NCBI RefSeq assembly: GCF_002285635.2
Contig: NZ_CP023049.2
Span: forward strand, 124,001 to 188,000
Length of the DNA: 64,000 bases
Direction: 5' to 3'
Source: Chryseobacterium piperi
GTDB taxonomy: Bacteria; Bacteroidota; Bacteroidia; Flavobacteriales; Weeksellaceae
In this document: positions 17,369 to 26,438 of the stretch, piece after piece
How positions within the stretch are numbered: the first letter of the stretch is position 1
Layout: each line of letters starts with the position of its first letter
The notes under the pieces: generated by a model
What the model saw: only the letters and a program-made list of their open reading frames with translations
Told to the model about the DNA's origin: nothing
Database searches by the model: none
Made by a program: the position numbers and the translations under genes

Positions 17369-18481
17369 ATGGAAAATAATAAAACACAACAAGTAGAAAA
17401 CTCAGAACCAAAAAAGAAAAAAAGTTTAGTTTTTCCTATCATTTTAGCAGTTGTATTAATCGGAGGTGGAATTTACGGATACAGAACCTATTCTTACGGA
17501 CAGGTGCACGAAGAAACTGACGATGCTCAAATAGCTTCCAATATGAGCCCTGTGATTTCCAAAGTTTCAGGATATGTAACGGAAGTAAAAGTAAAAGATA
17601 ACCAGTTTGTAAAAAAAGGGGATACCCTGGTTATTCTGGATAACAGAGATCAAAAAATGGCTTTAGATCAGGCAGAAGCGGCATTGTCTACAGCAAAAAG
17701 CAATATTTCAACAGCACAGGCTACAACTTCTGCAACATCGAAAAATATAGGCAGTTCAGAAGCAGCGGTAGCTACAGCAAACGCTCAGATAGAAGCAGCA
17801 AAAGTAAACGTTTGGAAAACTTCTCAGGATTTAAAAAGATATGCCAATCTTGTAAAGGATCATTCCATTACAGAACAGCAATATGAGCAGGCTTTAGCAG
17901 CAAAACAATCGGCAGATAAACAACTGCAGGTTTTGGTAGATCAGAGAAATCAGGTTGCTCAGCAGACAGGAATTGCTTCTTCTCAGACTGAAGCAAGCTC
18001 TCAACAAATCAACGTTGCTAGTTCAGTGGCTAAGCAAAGACAAGTAGATGTAGAGAACGCAAGATTAAATCTTTCTTATACCATTATTCTTGCCCCTGAA
18101 GATGGTTTTGTTGGAAAAGTTCCTATTCAGGCCGGACAATATTTACAAGCCGGAGCACAATTATTCAGTCTTGTTAAAAATGATCAAAAATGGGTAATCG
18201 CAAACTTTAAGGAAACTCAGGTTGATAAAATGGTAGAAGGGCAAAAAGTGAAAATTGAAATTGATGCTTTCCCTGACCAGGATTTTGAAGGAGTGGTAAG
18301 CTCATTCTCTCCTGCAACTGGAGCTACATTTTCTATTCTGCCTCCAGATAACGCTAGTGGTAACTTCGTAAAAGTAGTACAAAGACTTCCTGTAAAAATT
18401 GATTTTGTGAACCTGGATAAAAATATTGCTAAAAGACTAAGAACGGGAATGAATGTGAAAGCTGAAGTTTCGTTAAAATAG
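17369..18481 (+). CDS. HlyD/EmrA family periplasmic adaptor
   Basis: A cytoplasmic basic tail is followed by one membrane segment (residues about 21-40). Next come HEETDDAQIASNMSPVISKV, the EmrA-type barrel-sandwich half GYVTEVKVKDNQFVKKGDTL, a long coiled-coil hairpin rich in Ala/Gln (about 85-215), and the second half DGFVGKVPIQAGQYLQAGAQ. The C-terminus FVKVVQRLPVKIDF is typical of EmrA partners of DHA2 transporters. It is 370 residues. It links the inner-membrane pump to the TolC duct. Confidence 0.94.
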   Translation: MENNKTQQVENSEPKKKKSLVFPIILAVVLIGGGIYGYRTYSYGQVHEETDDAQIASNMSPVISKVSGYVTEVKVKDNQFVKKGDTLVILDNRDQKMALDQAEAALSTAKSNISTAQATTSATSKNIGSSEAAVATANAQIEAAKVNVWKTSQDLKRYANLVKDHSITEQQYEQALAAKQSADKQLQVLVDQRNQVAQQTGIASSQTEASSQQINVASSVAKQRQVDVENARLNLSYTIILAPEDGFVGKVPIQAGQYLQAGAQLFSLVKNDQKWVIANFKETQVDKMVEGQKVKIEIDAFPDQDFEGVVSSFSPATGATFSILPPDNASGNFVKVVQRLPVKIDFVNLDKNIAKRLRTGMNVKAEVSLK

Positions 18482-18567
18482 AATTTGTATTAACGTATTG
18501 ATGAATGATTTAAAGATTGAAGAATTTAAGTATTAAAAGATTTAAATAGTTCAAGGGTTTTTACAAT

Positions 18568-18628
18568 CAATAGAAGTGGGCTTCAGCCCACTCAATAAAA
18601 GGAAAGATCTAATGGCTTTAGCCAAAAT
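18568..18628. repeat. REP-like intergenic repeat, copy 1
   Basis: It contains CAATAGAAGTG, a perfect GTGGGCT-TC-AGCCCAC hairpin and GGCTTTAGCCAAAAT. A second, less complete copy with the same end words is at 44426-44479. Confidence 0.65.
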
Positions 18629-18672
18629 CATTAATACATTTTACAAAATTTCACATTGTACCTATAAAAATT

Positions 18673-20250
18673 ATGCAAGATTCATTAGTAGAATATGGAG
18701 CCCGAAGAGTGATCATTACGGTCACAGCTATTCTTTGTGCTCTGCTTGAGATTGTGGATTCCACGATTGTGAACGTTGCCCTTAACGAAATGAAAGGTAA
18801 CCTGGGATCTACCCTTTCTGAAGTAGGTTGGGTAATTACGGCCTATGCTATAGGTAACGTAATTATTGTACCGATGACGAGTTGGCTTTCGCAGCAATTC
18901 GGGCGTAGAAATTATTTTGCGGCCTCTATTGTTATCTTTACCATATTTTCATTTTTATGTGGAAATGCAACCAATATCTGGGAGCTGGTATTTTTCAGAC
19001 TATGCCAGGGGATTGGCGGTGGAGCATTGCTGGTAACATCACAAACCATCATTACGGAATCATATCCGATTGAGAAAAGAAGTATGGCTCAAGCAATTTA
19101 TGGTTTGGGCGTTATTATCGGTCCGACTTTAGGCCCACCATTGGGAGGATATATCGTAGATAATTTTAGCTGGCCATATATTTTCTATATCAATATTCCG
19201 ATTGGTATTGCGGCTACCTTGATGACTTTACAGTTTGTAAAAAGTCCGAAATATGCCGAGAAACGAAAAGTTTCCGATGTTGACTGGATTGGAATTGCTC
19301 TGTTAGCCGTTACAGTAGGCTCATTACAATTTATTCTGGAAAGAGGTCATGAAGAAGATTGGTTTGCCAGTGGAATGATCGTAGCCTTTACCGTATCAGC
19401 CATATTAGGATTTATATTATTTCTTTGGCGTGAACTTACCTTTAAGTACCCAATCGTAGAATTGCGGGTATTAAAGAATAGTAACTTAAGAATCGGAACC
19501 GCTATGTCTTTTGTATTAGGATTTGGTTTATATGGTTCTACTTTTATTGTTCCGTTGTATACGCAAAGTATCCTGGGGTGGACGGCTTTACAGTCGGGTG
19601 CTTTAATGATCCCTGCGGCTTTAACGACTGCTTTCATGATGCCCATAATTGGGAGATTGCTTTCAAAAGGAGCGAAACAACAAATCCTGGTGTCTTTAGG
19701 GCTATTTATTTTCTTTGTTTATAGTTTCTGGGGATATAAGATCCTTACACCGGATACCAGTAAAGAAGCATTTTTCTGGATGTTAATAGTACGGGGAGCT
19801 GGATTAGGACTTCTATTTATACCTATTACTTCCTTATCTTTAAGTACGTTGAAAGGTCAGGAAATTGGACAAGGAGCTGCATTTACAGGGATGATGAGAC
19901 AATTAGGAGGATCTTTCGGGATTGCGGCTATTACAACCTTCATTGCTAATGCAAGTCAGAAATACAGGGTCAACTTAATTACCCATCTTGATAGCAACAG
20001 CTTTGAAGTCCAACAGAGGATAGCAAGCCTGAAAGCAAGTTTTATCTCAAAAGGAATGACTCCCGATAACGCGCTGAATGCTGCTTATAAAATGCTGGAT
20101 CTATCGGTTACCAAACAAGCTACGGTACTATCCTATATGGATGTTTTCCTCTATTTAGGAATTGCTTTCTTGGTTTGTATACCGTTTATTTTATTTGTAA
20201 AAGAAAGAAAAAGTAAAGAAAAAATAGATTTGAGTGATGCCATGCACTAA
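18673..20250 (+). CDS. DHA2 family MFS drug:proton antiporter (EmrB/QacA type)
   Basis: The 525-residue protein has about 14 membrane helices. MFS motif A-like GRRNYFAA, the motif C region GLGVIIGPTLGPPLGGYIVD and SEVGWVITAYAIGNVIIVP identify the EmrB subfamily. The pump exports lipophilic drugs or toxic metabolites by proton exchange, feeding the EmrA-TolC channel of the same operon. The gap of 191 bp from the adaptor gene contains a REP-like element that may modulate message stability. A terminator follows. Confidence 0.94.
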   Translation: MQDSLVEYGARRVIITVTAILCALLEIVDSTIVNVALNEMKGNLGSTLSEVGWVITAYAIGNVIIVPMTSWLSQQFGRRNYFAASIVIFTIFSFLCGNATNIWELVFFRLCQGIGGGALLVTSQTIITESYPIEKRSMAQAIYGLGVIIGPTLGPPLGGYIVDNFSWPYIFYINIPIGIAATLMTLQFVKSPKYAEKRKVSDVDWIGIALLAVTVGSLQFILERGHEEDWFASGMIVAFTVSAILGFILFLWRELTFKYPIVELRVLKNSNLRIGTAMSFVLGFGLYGSTFIVPLYTQSILGWTALQSGALMIPAALTTAFMMPIIGRLLSKGAKQQILVSLGLFIFFVYSFWGYKILTPDTSKEAFFWMLIVRGAGLGLLFIPITSLSLSTLKGQEIGQGAAFTGMMRQLGGSFGIAAITTFIANASQKYRVNLITHLDSNSFEVQQRIASLKASFISKGMTPDNALNAAYKMLDLSVTKQATVLSYMDVFLYLGIAFLVCIPFILFVKERKSKEKIDLSDAMH

Positions 20251-20258
20251 ATTTAATA

Positions 20259-20290
20259 AAAGCCTCCGAAATATCTCGGAGGCTTTTTTA
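20259..20290. terminator. Bidirectional terminator after the MFS gene
   Basis: AGCCTCCGA and TCGGAGGCT arms with flanking A and T runs lie between convergent genes. Confidence 0.85.
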
Positions 20291-20304
20291 TTATTGGATG
20301 TTGC

Positions 20305-21318
20305 TTAAAATGTAGCCGTCCATTCTATACCGCTGACATCGATCAGTTTTATACTATGTATTTTGTTTCTAAGATCGGAAATATCTCCAATATTGAGTTT
20401 TATATCAGCTTTGGCACCGAGAGGAATAATTAAGCTGTGTTTGCCTGGTTTCACTTTTGCGACATAATAGTTTTTAATATGGTCAGATTGGAATTTTGAT
20501 AAATCGTCAGCATGTAATGCTTTTAAAATTTTTCCATTTTGATCTAAAATATGGATTCCGATAAGAAATGAACCATAGACATCTGCTCCTTCTGTCCTAT
20601 ATGCATTAAAGCTAATATCAGATTCATGAAGTTTAAGATCAGAAATTTCAATTTTAGGTTTTACGGATTTATTATGCAAAGTTCCCCATACGCCACCATG
20701 GAAATACTGATTGGTAAATAAGGTGATACCAAAAATAAAAACGGAGAGGATGAGTACAAAAATCTTAGGATTTTGAATAGGAAAACTACCTGAGCCTGTC
20801 CATCCGAACCATTTTTTACGGGTAAAAGGCCAATTTTTTTTCATAAAGTAATAATCGAAAGAATAAGGACCGCTTCCGGTGAGAAATAAGGTAAATCCAC
20901 CTGCAATTCCTAAAACGCCAATCTGCCATTCATCAAGACAGGTAGTTCCAAGCCAGCCGGAACCTAATAGAATTCCAAATGCCAACCCGAAAATCCCAAT
21001 GCTCATTAGTCTGGTAAATACACCTAATATGATCAATAAGCCTATAATACCTTCAATAATCGTAAAGGTGACCATTGAAGTATGGAGCGCATCAGGATGA
21101 GTGACCAGATATTCGATAATCGGTTTGATTCCTAATGCGTTAGGAAGAAAGTGATTGAATTTTTCTCCGATATATCCCTGTTCGTCCGGAATTAATTTAT
21201 TTTCGAGAACCAGCCTTCTCCAGAAAGCTGAAAAGTAGGTCCATCCAATCACGAGACGGATAGATAAAGTATATAAGCCAGCCTTATTCATGGGCTGATT
21301 CATGTTGTTATTTTCCAT
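20305..21318 (-). CDS. DoxX-family protein with TQO DoxD and DoxA domains
   Basis: The N-terminal half is a four-helix DoxX/DoxD membrane domain: LSIRLVIGWTYFSAFWRRL, VTFTIIEGIIGLLIILGVFTR and GFTLFLTGSGPYSFDYY. After a further membrane segment (LILSVFIFGITLF), the C-terminal half is a periplasmic beta domain: ISFNAYRTEGADVYGSFLIGI and KHSLIIPLGAKADIKLNIG, resembling DoxA. In Acidianus, separate DoxD and DoxA form the thiosulfate:quinone oxidoreductase; here both are in one 337-residue chain. Function in this heterotroph is inferred only; fused forms are common in Bacteroidota. Convergent with the MFS gene. Confidence 0.8.
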   Translation of the reverse strand: MENNNMNQPMNKAGLYTLSIRLVIGWTYFSAFWRRLVLENKLIPDEQGYIGEKFNHFLPNALGIKPIIEYLVTHPDALHTSMVTFTIIEGIIGLLIILGVFTRLMSIGIFGLAFGILLGSGWLGTTCLDEWQIGVLGIAGGFTLFLTGSGPYSFDYYFMKKNWPFTRKKWFGWTGSGSFPIQNPKIFVLILSVFIFGITLFTNQYFHGGVWGTLHNKSVKPKIEISDLKLHESDISFNAYRTEGADVYGSFLIGIHILDQNGKILKALHADDLSKFQSDHIKNYYVAKVKPGKHSLIIPLGAKADIKLNIGDISDLRNKIHSIKLIDVSGIEWTATF

Positions 21319-21368
21319 TAAATTATATTTTACTGAATGATTGATAAATAAAGTGCGCAGATGAGAAT

Positions 21369-21725
21369 CTAGGCCATGCTTATTTTCAACCGTTTAAATA
21401 AAATATATTTTGGAGGACTGTTACCACTTGTGTAGCCGGAATAGTTGTTGAGGGATTTTTGCCCTTCTGTTGAAAAGCAGAATGCAGGAATACGAAAGGA
21501 AAATGGATGATGATCTGATTTTAAATCTCCTTTAGAAACTATTGTTTTTGTAGACTTAAATTCAGTAGATCCACTACAACCGGAAGCCTGATAAGTGATT
21601 TTTACTTTATTGAAAGTATTGATGTACTCGATATCAAAAATATCCAGAAGGTTCCTTTTAATCGAACATGGAGATAACGAAAATATCAGAACAAGCACGG
21701 TAATGATTGTTTTATATATTTTCAT
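21369..21725 (-). CDS. Hypothetical secreted small protein, probable lipoprotein
   Basis: The start at 21725 gives MKIYKTIITVLVLIFSLSPC, a signal peptide with a weak lipobox (LSPC). The mature part of about 100 residues has VKITYQASGCSGSTEFKSTKTIV, PFSFRIPAFCFS and an Ile/Lys-rich end, with two further cysteines. I do not recognise the family. It lies upstream of the DoxD gene in the same direction (50 bp), so they may share a transcript. Confidence 0.6.
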   Translation of the reverse strand: MKIYKTIITVLVLIFSLSPCSIKRNLLDIFDIEYINTFNKVKITYQASGCSGSTEFKSTKTIVSKGDLKSDHHPFSFRIPAFCFSTEGQKSLNNYSGYTSGNSPPKYILFKRLKISMA

Positions 21726-21933
21726 ATGTATTTTAAAATCTGACATCCTCTGCAAAACTAGGCTTTTATACTCTAGGAAAAAAATGAATGTATTTTGTCG
21801 GTAGTTAATTTAAAATAAAATGTATACTTCTGATTTGATTAATCATATTCGTCAAAATAGCTACAATCATACTCAATATGGCTACATTTAATTTTCTGTT
21901 TCTAAAGACCTTTGCCTTATCAATATTACAACA

Positions 21934-22755
21934 ATGCAAAAAACAATTTTTATTACAGGAGCGTCTTCAGGTTTGGGAAAAGCAACTGCCAGACTATTTC
22001 AAAGTCATGGCTGGAATGTAATAGCAACGATGAGGCATCCGGAAAAAGAGAGGGAGTTAACCGCATTAGAAAATATATCGATTATCAAGCTGGATGTTAC
22101 GAATAAAGAAGAGTTGGAAGAGACCATAACGAAGATTCTTTCTGAAAATGAGGTGCATGTAGTGATTAATAATGCAGGATATGGGCTGGTAGGTCCTCTT
22201 GAGGCTTTTACAGACGACCAGATTAAAAAACAGATTGAGACGAATCTGCTGGGGGTGATCAGGATTACTAAAGCTTTTACCCCTTATTTCAGAGAAAGAC
22301 GGGCAGGGGTTCTGATCAATATTACTTCCAGTTTTGGTTTGATGGGTTTTCCTACCTGTTCGATATATAGTGCTACCAAGTTTGCTGTAGATGGATTTTC
22401 AGAGTCTATGGGGTATGAAATGGCGCAATTCGGAGTTCAGGTAAAGGTAGTGGCTCCGGGTGGAATCCAGACCGATTTTGCCGGCCGATCGCTTGATGGT
22501 GCTCAGCATGAAGCGTACCAACAAATGGTTTCAAAAGTTCAGGAAGGATATAGCCCTGAACAGGTCGCTCATTATTCAACTTCTGGAGTTATTGCTGGTA
22601 TTATTTATGAAGCAGCTACTGATGGAAAAGATCAGCTGAGGTATGTTGCCGGTGAAGATGCTATAGCTTTGTATCATGACCGGAATGCGATCGGAGTTGA
22701 AAACCATGTTCGAAAAATAAAATCAGGTTTTGTATTTGGAGGTAACGGGTATTAG
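21934..22755 (+). CDS. Short-chain dehydrogenase/reductase (SDR)
   Basis: This is a classical SDR: nucleotide-binding TGASSGLG (8-15), NNAGYG (79-84), and catalytic Ser132/133, Tyr145 and Lys149 (YSATK). MRHP after the second strand suggests NADP(H) preference. It is 273 residues. The substrate is unknown; many Bacteroidota relatives are listed simply as SDR oxidoreductase. It is followed 116 bp later by an AraC regulator on the same strand, a common pairing. Confidence 0.93.
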   Translation: MQKTIFITGASSGLGKATARLFQSHGWNVIATMRHPEKERELTALENISIIKLDVTNKEELEETITKILSENEVHVVINNAGYGLVGPLEAFTDDQIKKQIETNLLGVIRITKAFTPYFRERRAGVLINITSSFGLMGFPTCSIYSATKFAVDGFSESMGYEMAQFGVQVKVVAPGGIQTDFAGRSLDGAQHEAYQQMVSKVQEGYSPEQVAHYSTSGVIAGIIYEAATDGKDQLRYVAGEDAIALYHDRNAIGVENHVRKIKSGFVFGGNGY

Positions 22756-22859
22756 GTCGATATTACCCATTGCTTATTACTCATTACTCATCATTCATAA
22801 CTTATAACTCATCGCTTATAAAAGTTTCCTACTGACTCCCTGTTGTCACAATCCTATCT
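22756..22859. other. Spacer built of degenerate short words
   Basis: ATTACTCATTACTCATCATT and related TTATAACTCAT words fill the gap between the SDR and AraC genes. They look like slippage-derived simple sequence. Similar spacers occur at 42858-42982 and 45221-45420. Confidence 0.5.
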
Positions 22860-22867
22860 TATCTTTG
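22860..22867 (+). promoter_or_regulatory. -7 promoter element of the AraC-mazG-tag operon
   Basis: TATCTTTG ends 4 nt before the ATG at 22872, so a leaderless transcript is likely. A TTG 14 nt upstream may serve as the -33 box. Confidence 0.55.
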
Positions 22868-22871
22868 TATT

Positions 22872-23792
22872 ATGAAAACGACTCAATTACCTGTTCATTT
22901 TCGGTCCTTATCAGCTTTGCATCAGGCGATGGGACGGCCTGCGCCATTGCATCCTCTTATCAGTATTATCAATTACGGTGAAGCCCGATTTGATCCAAAA
23001 GATTTTGAGCATGGGATGAAAACTGATTTTTATAAGATTTCTTTTAAAACCGATTTCCATGGTAAGATCAGATACGGGCAGGGATACTATGACTTTGAGG
23101 AAGGAGGGATGTCATTTGTTTCACCCGGTCAGGTTCTTATATTGAACCATGAAGAATCAGGGTATAGTGGTATGTCATTGTATATTCATCCGGATTTTAT
23201 GAGGTCTTATTCCTTATCACAAAAAATAAAAAAATATGGATTCTTTTCTTATTCAGCAGCTGAAGCCCTCTATCTTTCAGAAAAAGAGAAGACAACCATG
23301 CTGGAAATCTTTACTTATATTCAGAGTGAGCTGGAAGAAAGGATTGATCAGTTTAGCCAGGATGTGATTATTTCACAGATAGAATTACTGCTTACTTACA
23401 GCAACCGGTTTTATAACCGTCAGTTTATTACCAGAAAACCTGCGACTCATGACTTAATTTCTACGATGGAGGAGGTGTTAGATCATCATTTTGACGCAGA
23501 AAATGGAGTGAACGGGCTGCCTACAGTAGAATTTTTGGCTTCTCAGTTAAATCTTACCCCAAGATATCTAAGTGATATGCTGCGCCATTATACCGGACAG
23601 AGTGCCCAGCAGCATATTCATGATAAACTGATTGAAAAGGCTAAAGAATATTTGTCAGAACCTCAATTCTCAGTTTCTGAAATAGCTTATCAGCTGGGTT
23701 TCGAACATCCTCAGTCATTCAGTAAGTTATTTAAAAATAAAACAAAACAGACGCCTAATGAATATAAACAATCACTTCAAAAAATTAAATAA
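22872..23792 (+). CDS. AraC family transcriptional regulator
   Basis: The N-terminal 190 residues form a cupin-like sensing domain (FEEGGMSFVSPGQVLIL). The C-terminal 100 residues carry two HTH motifs: VEFLASQLNLTPRYLSDMLRHYTG and VSEIAYQLGFEHPQSFSKLFKNKTKQTPNEY. It is 306 residues. Its stop overlaps the next gene's start by one base, so it heads an operon with a MazG-like protein and Tag. It may also act on the SDR gene upstream; the effector is unknown. Confidence 0.93.
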   Translation: MKTTQLPVHFRSLSALHQAMGRPAPLHPLISIINYGEARFDPKDFEHGMKTDFYKISFKTDFHGKIRYGQGYYDFEEGGMSFVSPGQVLILNHEESGYSGMSLYIHPDFMRSYSLSQKIKKYGFFSYSAAEALYLSEKEKTTMLEIFTYIQSELEERIDQFSQDVIISQIELLLTYSNRFYNRQFITRKPATHDLISTMEEVLDHHFDAENGVNGLPTVEFLASQLNLTPRYLSDMLRHYTGQSAQQHIHDKLIEKAKEYLSEPQFSVSEIAYQLGFEHPQSFSKLFKNKTKQTPNEYKQSLQKIK

Positions 23793-24112
23793 TGGACCAG
23801 AATAATTTTGATACAATCATAGAGCGCTCTTTGGAGATCAGAGCAAAATACCATGAGTTGGAAAAGCAACATCATGGTAGTGAATGGACCCTGGAGGAAG
23901 ATACACTTGCGTATCTCACTGATGCCGGATTGGTAGGCAGGGATATCATGTCACATCAGAAAAGATGGCTAAAAACGGGTTCTGGTGATGAACTTAAACA
24001 TAAACTGGGTGAAAATATCTGGTGGTTGATTATATTAGCAGATCGTACCGGCATAGATATTAAAGATGCTTTAGATCAATTTTTAACCAAAACAGAAAAA
24101 ATATTCAAATGA
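23792..24112 (+). CDS. MazG-like nucleotide pyrophosphohydrolase-related protein
   Basis: This 106-residue all-helical protein has EWTLEEDTLAYLTDAGLVGRDIMSHQKRW and LGENIWWLIILADRTGIDIKDALDQFL. The helical pattern, with acidic residues facing one side, resembles MazG-like all-alpha NTP pyrophosphohydrolases, though the EExxE...ExxD metal motif is not obvious. It shares one base with the AraC stop and overlaps tag by 4 nt. A house-cleaning role alongside the repair glycosylase is plausible but inferred. Confidence 0.65.
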   Translation: MDQNNFDTIIERSLEIRAKYHELEKQHHGSEWTLEEDTLAYLTDAGLVGRDIMSHQKRWLKTGSGDELKHKLGENIWWLIILADRTGIDIKDALDQFLTKTEKIFK

Positions 24113-24660
24113 GTTATTGTTCAGCCATAGAAAGAATGCAGCCTGAAAGCAGGAAATCTCTTCACAAAAACTATCATGATAACCATTACGGATTTCCTAT
24201 TCATGATGATAATGAATTATTCGGAAGACTGATTATGGAGATTAACCAGGCGGGGTTAAGTTGGGAAACGATATTAAAGAAAGAAGAAGGTTTTAGAAAA
24301 GCTTATGATCAGTTTGATATTCAGAAAGTGGCAGATTATACAGAAGATGACCGTGAAAGATTGTTAAATGATCCAGGAATTATCCGGAATAAGCTAAAGG
24401 TTAATGCAGCGATTGAAAATGCTAAAACCATTATTCAACTGCAAAAAGAATTCGGTTCTTTTGAAAAGTGGCTGGAGCATCATCATCCTAAAACCTTAGA
24501 AGAATGGATGAAATTGTTTAAGAAAACGTTCAAATTTACCGGTGGGGAAATTGTGAATGAATTTCTTATGAGTATCGGTTATCTGAAGGGGGCTCACTCT
24601 GAGGAATGTGCTGTGTACGGAACTGTTTTAAAGCATAAGCCGAAGTGGAAAGCAGAATAA
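24109..24660 (+). CDS. tag: DNA-3-methyladenine glycosylase I
   Basis: Tag removes 3-methyladenine from alkylated DNA (base excision repair). Zinc ligands fit: Cys4 (MSYCSAIERM), a His in NYHDNHYGFPIHDD and the C-terminal AHSEEC. The substrate pocket LFGRLIMEINQAGLSWETILKK is nearly invariant in the family. It is 183 residues, normal. It overlaps the MazG-like gene by 4 nt and ends in a strong terminator. Confidence 0.94.
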   Translation: MSYCSAIERMQPESRKSLHKNYHDNHYGFPIHDDNELFGRLIMEINQAGLSWETILKKEEGFRKAYDQFDIQKVADYTEDDRERLLNDPGIIRNKLKVNAAIENAKTIIQLQKEFGSFEKWLEHHHPKTLEEWMKLFKKTFKFTGGEIVNEFLMSIGYLKGAHSEECAVYGTVLKHKPKWKAE

Positions 24661-24675
24661 TAGGATATTCATAAA

Positions 24676-24732
24676 ATCAAAAAGCATCTCTGCATCAAAA
24701 CAAAATTTGAGCGAAAAGAGATGCTTTTTGAT
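24676..24732 (+). terminator. Terminator after tag
   Basis: Perfect 15-bp arms (ATCAAAAAGCATCTC and complement) with a 27-nt loop lie 15 bp after the stop. Confidence 0.7.
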
Positions 24733-24807
24733 TTCAGAGTTCAGAAAGTGGTACAATTTGATACCCTGCTTATTGAACTTTATATTGTTAAAAAACTTTT
24801 GACTATT

Positions 24808-25197
24808 TTATTTTTTGCATGCCAATACCGGTTCGGGTTCACCGACATATTTCTTGTGCTCTATACCCCAATCTTCTAAAGCCATAATAATAGGTTCCAA
24901 ACGATATCCGATTGGAGTTAATTCATATTCCACTTTAGGAGGAACCTCGGCATACACTTTTCTTGTAATGATTTTGTTCTCCTCTAATTTTCTGAGCTGT
25001 AAGGTAAGCATTCGCTCTGTGACGTTTGGAAGAGATCTTTTTAATTCCCCGAATCTCATTTTTCCACTAATAAGCCAGCCGCATATGGCTAACGCCCACT
25101 GTCCTCCTATAATATTGGTAGCATATACTTCTGTACATATTTCTCCTAATGCTTTTTTATTAGCGAAATTGGTTGATGTTTCTTTTATTTTAGTCAT
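24808..25197 (-). CDS. HxlR family transcriptional regulator (copy 1)
   Basis: This winged-helix regulator of 129 residues has IGGQWALAICGWLISGKMRFGELKRSLPNVTERMLTLQLRKLEENKII in order (DNA-binding), then EVPPKVEYELTPIGYRLEPII. Cys residues at EICTEVYAT and LAICGWL could be redox or electrophile sensors, as in YodB/HypR relatives. It is about 60 percent similar by eye to copy 2 and to the dead copy 3. A TTTATAGTA motif lies 12 nt before its ATG, as in both paralogues. Confidence 0.92.
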   Translation of the reverse strand: MTKIKETSTNFANKKALGEICTEVYATNIIGGQWALAICGWLISGKMRFGELKRSLPNVTERMLTLQLRKLEENKIITRKVYAEVPPKVEYELTPIGYRLEPIIMALEDWGIEHKKYVGEPEPVLACKK

Positions 25198-25209
25198 AAT
25201 ATTATAGTT

Positions 25210-25218
25210 TTTATAGTA
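25210..25218 (-). promoter_or_regulatory. Shared TACTATAAA motif upstream of HxlR copy 1
   Basis: On the minus strand this is TACTATAAA, 12 nt before the ATG. The same word is 11 nt before HxlR copies 2 and 3. It is either a promoter core or an HxlR half-site. Confidence 0.5.
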
Positions 25219-25259
25219 TGATAATGCTGCAATTAATTATTTCTGAATACAAATTGGTA

Positions 25260-25628
25260 TTATTCTATATCACCAACTGTATCTTTATGTTTTTTTCCCC
25301 AGTTTTCTAATTCTTTGATAATGGGGGCTAATTCATAGCCGATTGGTGTCAATTCATATTCAACACGGGGAGGAACTTCTGCAAATACCTTACGGGTAAC
25401 AACCTGAAGTGCTTCAAGCTTTCTTAATTGCAGGGTAAGCATTCGCTCGGTAATCGTTGGAAGATCTTTTTTGATTTCTCCAAATCTCATTTTTCCTCTA
25501 ACTAAAGAACAGCATATAGCTAACGACCATTGTCCGCCGATGATATTGGAAGCATATACTTCCGGGCACATCACGAATAGTGTTTCTTTATTGGCGAAAT
25601 TGGTGGATGTTTTCTTTATTTTATACAT
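25260..25628 (-). CDS. HxlR family transcriptional regulator (copy 2)
   Basis: This 122-residue HxlR protein has SNIIGGQWSLAICCSLVRGKMRFGEIKKDLPTITERMLTLQLRKLEALQVV in order, followed by the wing EVPPRVEYELTPIGYELAPII. Cysteines occur at FVMCPEVYA and AICCSL. It is divergent from the NAD(P)H oxidoreductase gene with 97 bp between starts. Adjacent reductase and HxlR regulator is the usual arrangement for quinone/electrophile-inducible systems, so it likely controls that gene and itself. Confidence 0.93.
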   Translation of the reverse strand: MYKIKKTSTNFANKETLFVMCPEVYASNIIGGQWSLAICCSLVRGKMRFGEIKKDLPTITERMLTLQLRKLEALQVVTRKVFAEVPPRVEYELTPIGYELAPIIKELENWGKKHKDTVGDIE

Positions 25629-25639
25629 TACTTACAAAT

Positions 25640-25648
25640 TTTATAGTA
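25640..25648 (-). promoter_or_regulatory. Shared TACTATAAA motif upstream of HxlR copy 2
   Basis: Same word and nearly the same spacing (11 nt) as copies 1 and 3; it lies in the divergent promoter region with the oxidoreductase. Confidence 0.5.
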
Positions 25649-25692
25649 TCAGACAATTTATTGCTAATGTACAAAAAGTTAGTTACATGTAT

Positions 25693-25700
25693 TATTTTTG
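25693..25700 (+). promoter_or_regulatory. -7 promoter element of the NAD(P)H oxidoreductase
   Basis: TATTTTTG, 25 nt before the ATG at 25726. Confidence 0.6.
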
Positions 25701-25725
25701 TAATCACAAATTTAAATAAATTAAA

Positions 25726-26256
25726 ATGAAAACATTAGTTATTGTAACACACCCCAACATGAAAGACTCTGTAATTAATAAAAGATGGGTGGAAGAGTTG
25801 GAAAAGTATCCTGAAAAGTATAGTATTCATGAGTTGTATAAAGCTTATCCTGATGGAAATATTGATGTTAAGAAAGAACAGGCATTAATAGAATCTTATG
25901 ATAAAATCATTTTTCAGTTTCCCTTTTACTGGTTCAGCAGTCCACCGCTTTTAAAGAAATGGTTCGATGAGGTGTTTGCGTTTGGTTGGGCATTTGGAAC
26001 TGACAGTGGTTATAAAGTAGGAGGAAAGAAAATAGGTCTATTAATATCAACAGGAATCAGCGAAGAAGGGTATTCGGCAGCGGGTAAGCAGAAGTATACT
26101 ATGAAAGAAATGACAAGACCTTTTGAGTTGACTTTTAATTATGTAAAGGCAGATTATAAAGGATTATTTGTATATTATGGAATGGAAGTAAATCCTTCTC
26201 CTGAATGGGTTGAAAGCAGTGTCTCCGGATATATGAACTTTATTGAGAAAATATGA
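25726..26256 (+). CDS. NAD(P)H oxidoreductase, flavodoxin-fold (KefF/YwrO type)
   Basis: This 176-residue protein has the flavodoxin-like quinone reductase pattern. VIVTHPNMKDSVINKRW is the FMN/FAD phosphate loop, FQFPFYWFSSPPLLKKWFDEVFAFGWAFG is the isoalloxazine-binding block, and LLISTGISEEGYSAAG follows. Such enzymes perform two-electron reduction of quinones and similar electrophiles using NAD(P)H. It is divergent from HxlR copy 2, which is probably its electrophile-responsive regulator. Confidence 0.92.
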   Translation: MKTLVIVTHPNMKDSVINKRWVEELEKYPEKYSIHELYKAYPDGNIDVKKEQALIESYDKIIFQFPFYWFSSPPLLKKWFDEVFAFGWAFGTDSGYKVGGKKIGLLISTGISEEGYSAAGKQKYTMKEMTRPFELTFNYVKADYKGLFVYYGMEVNPSPEWVESSVSGYMNFIEKI

Positions 26257-26438
26257 TAAAGAGAATTGTAGAATACTGGAATTTATCATAATCTAAAATT
26301 TACATTTTTTATGTAATGATAGAAGGGATCTGAAAATAAATGACAAAGTATTATTTTCGGGTCTCTTTTTATATCAGGTTTAAGCTTTTATATTGCCTGA
26401 TATAACGGATTAAGTTGGATTCTATGTATCAATATTAC

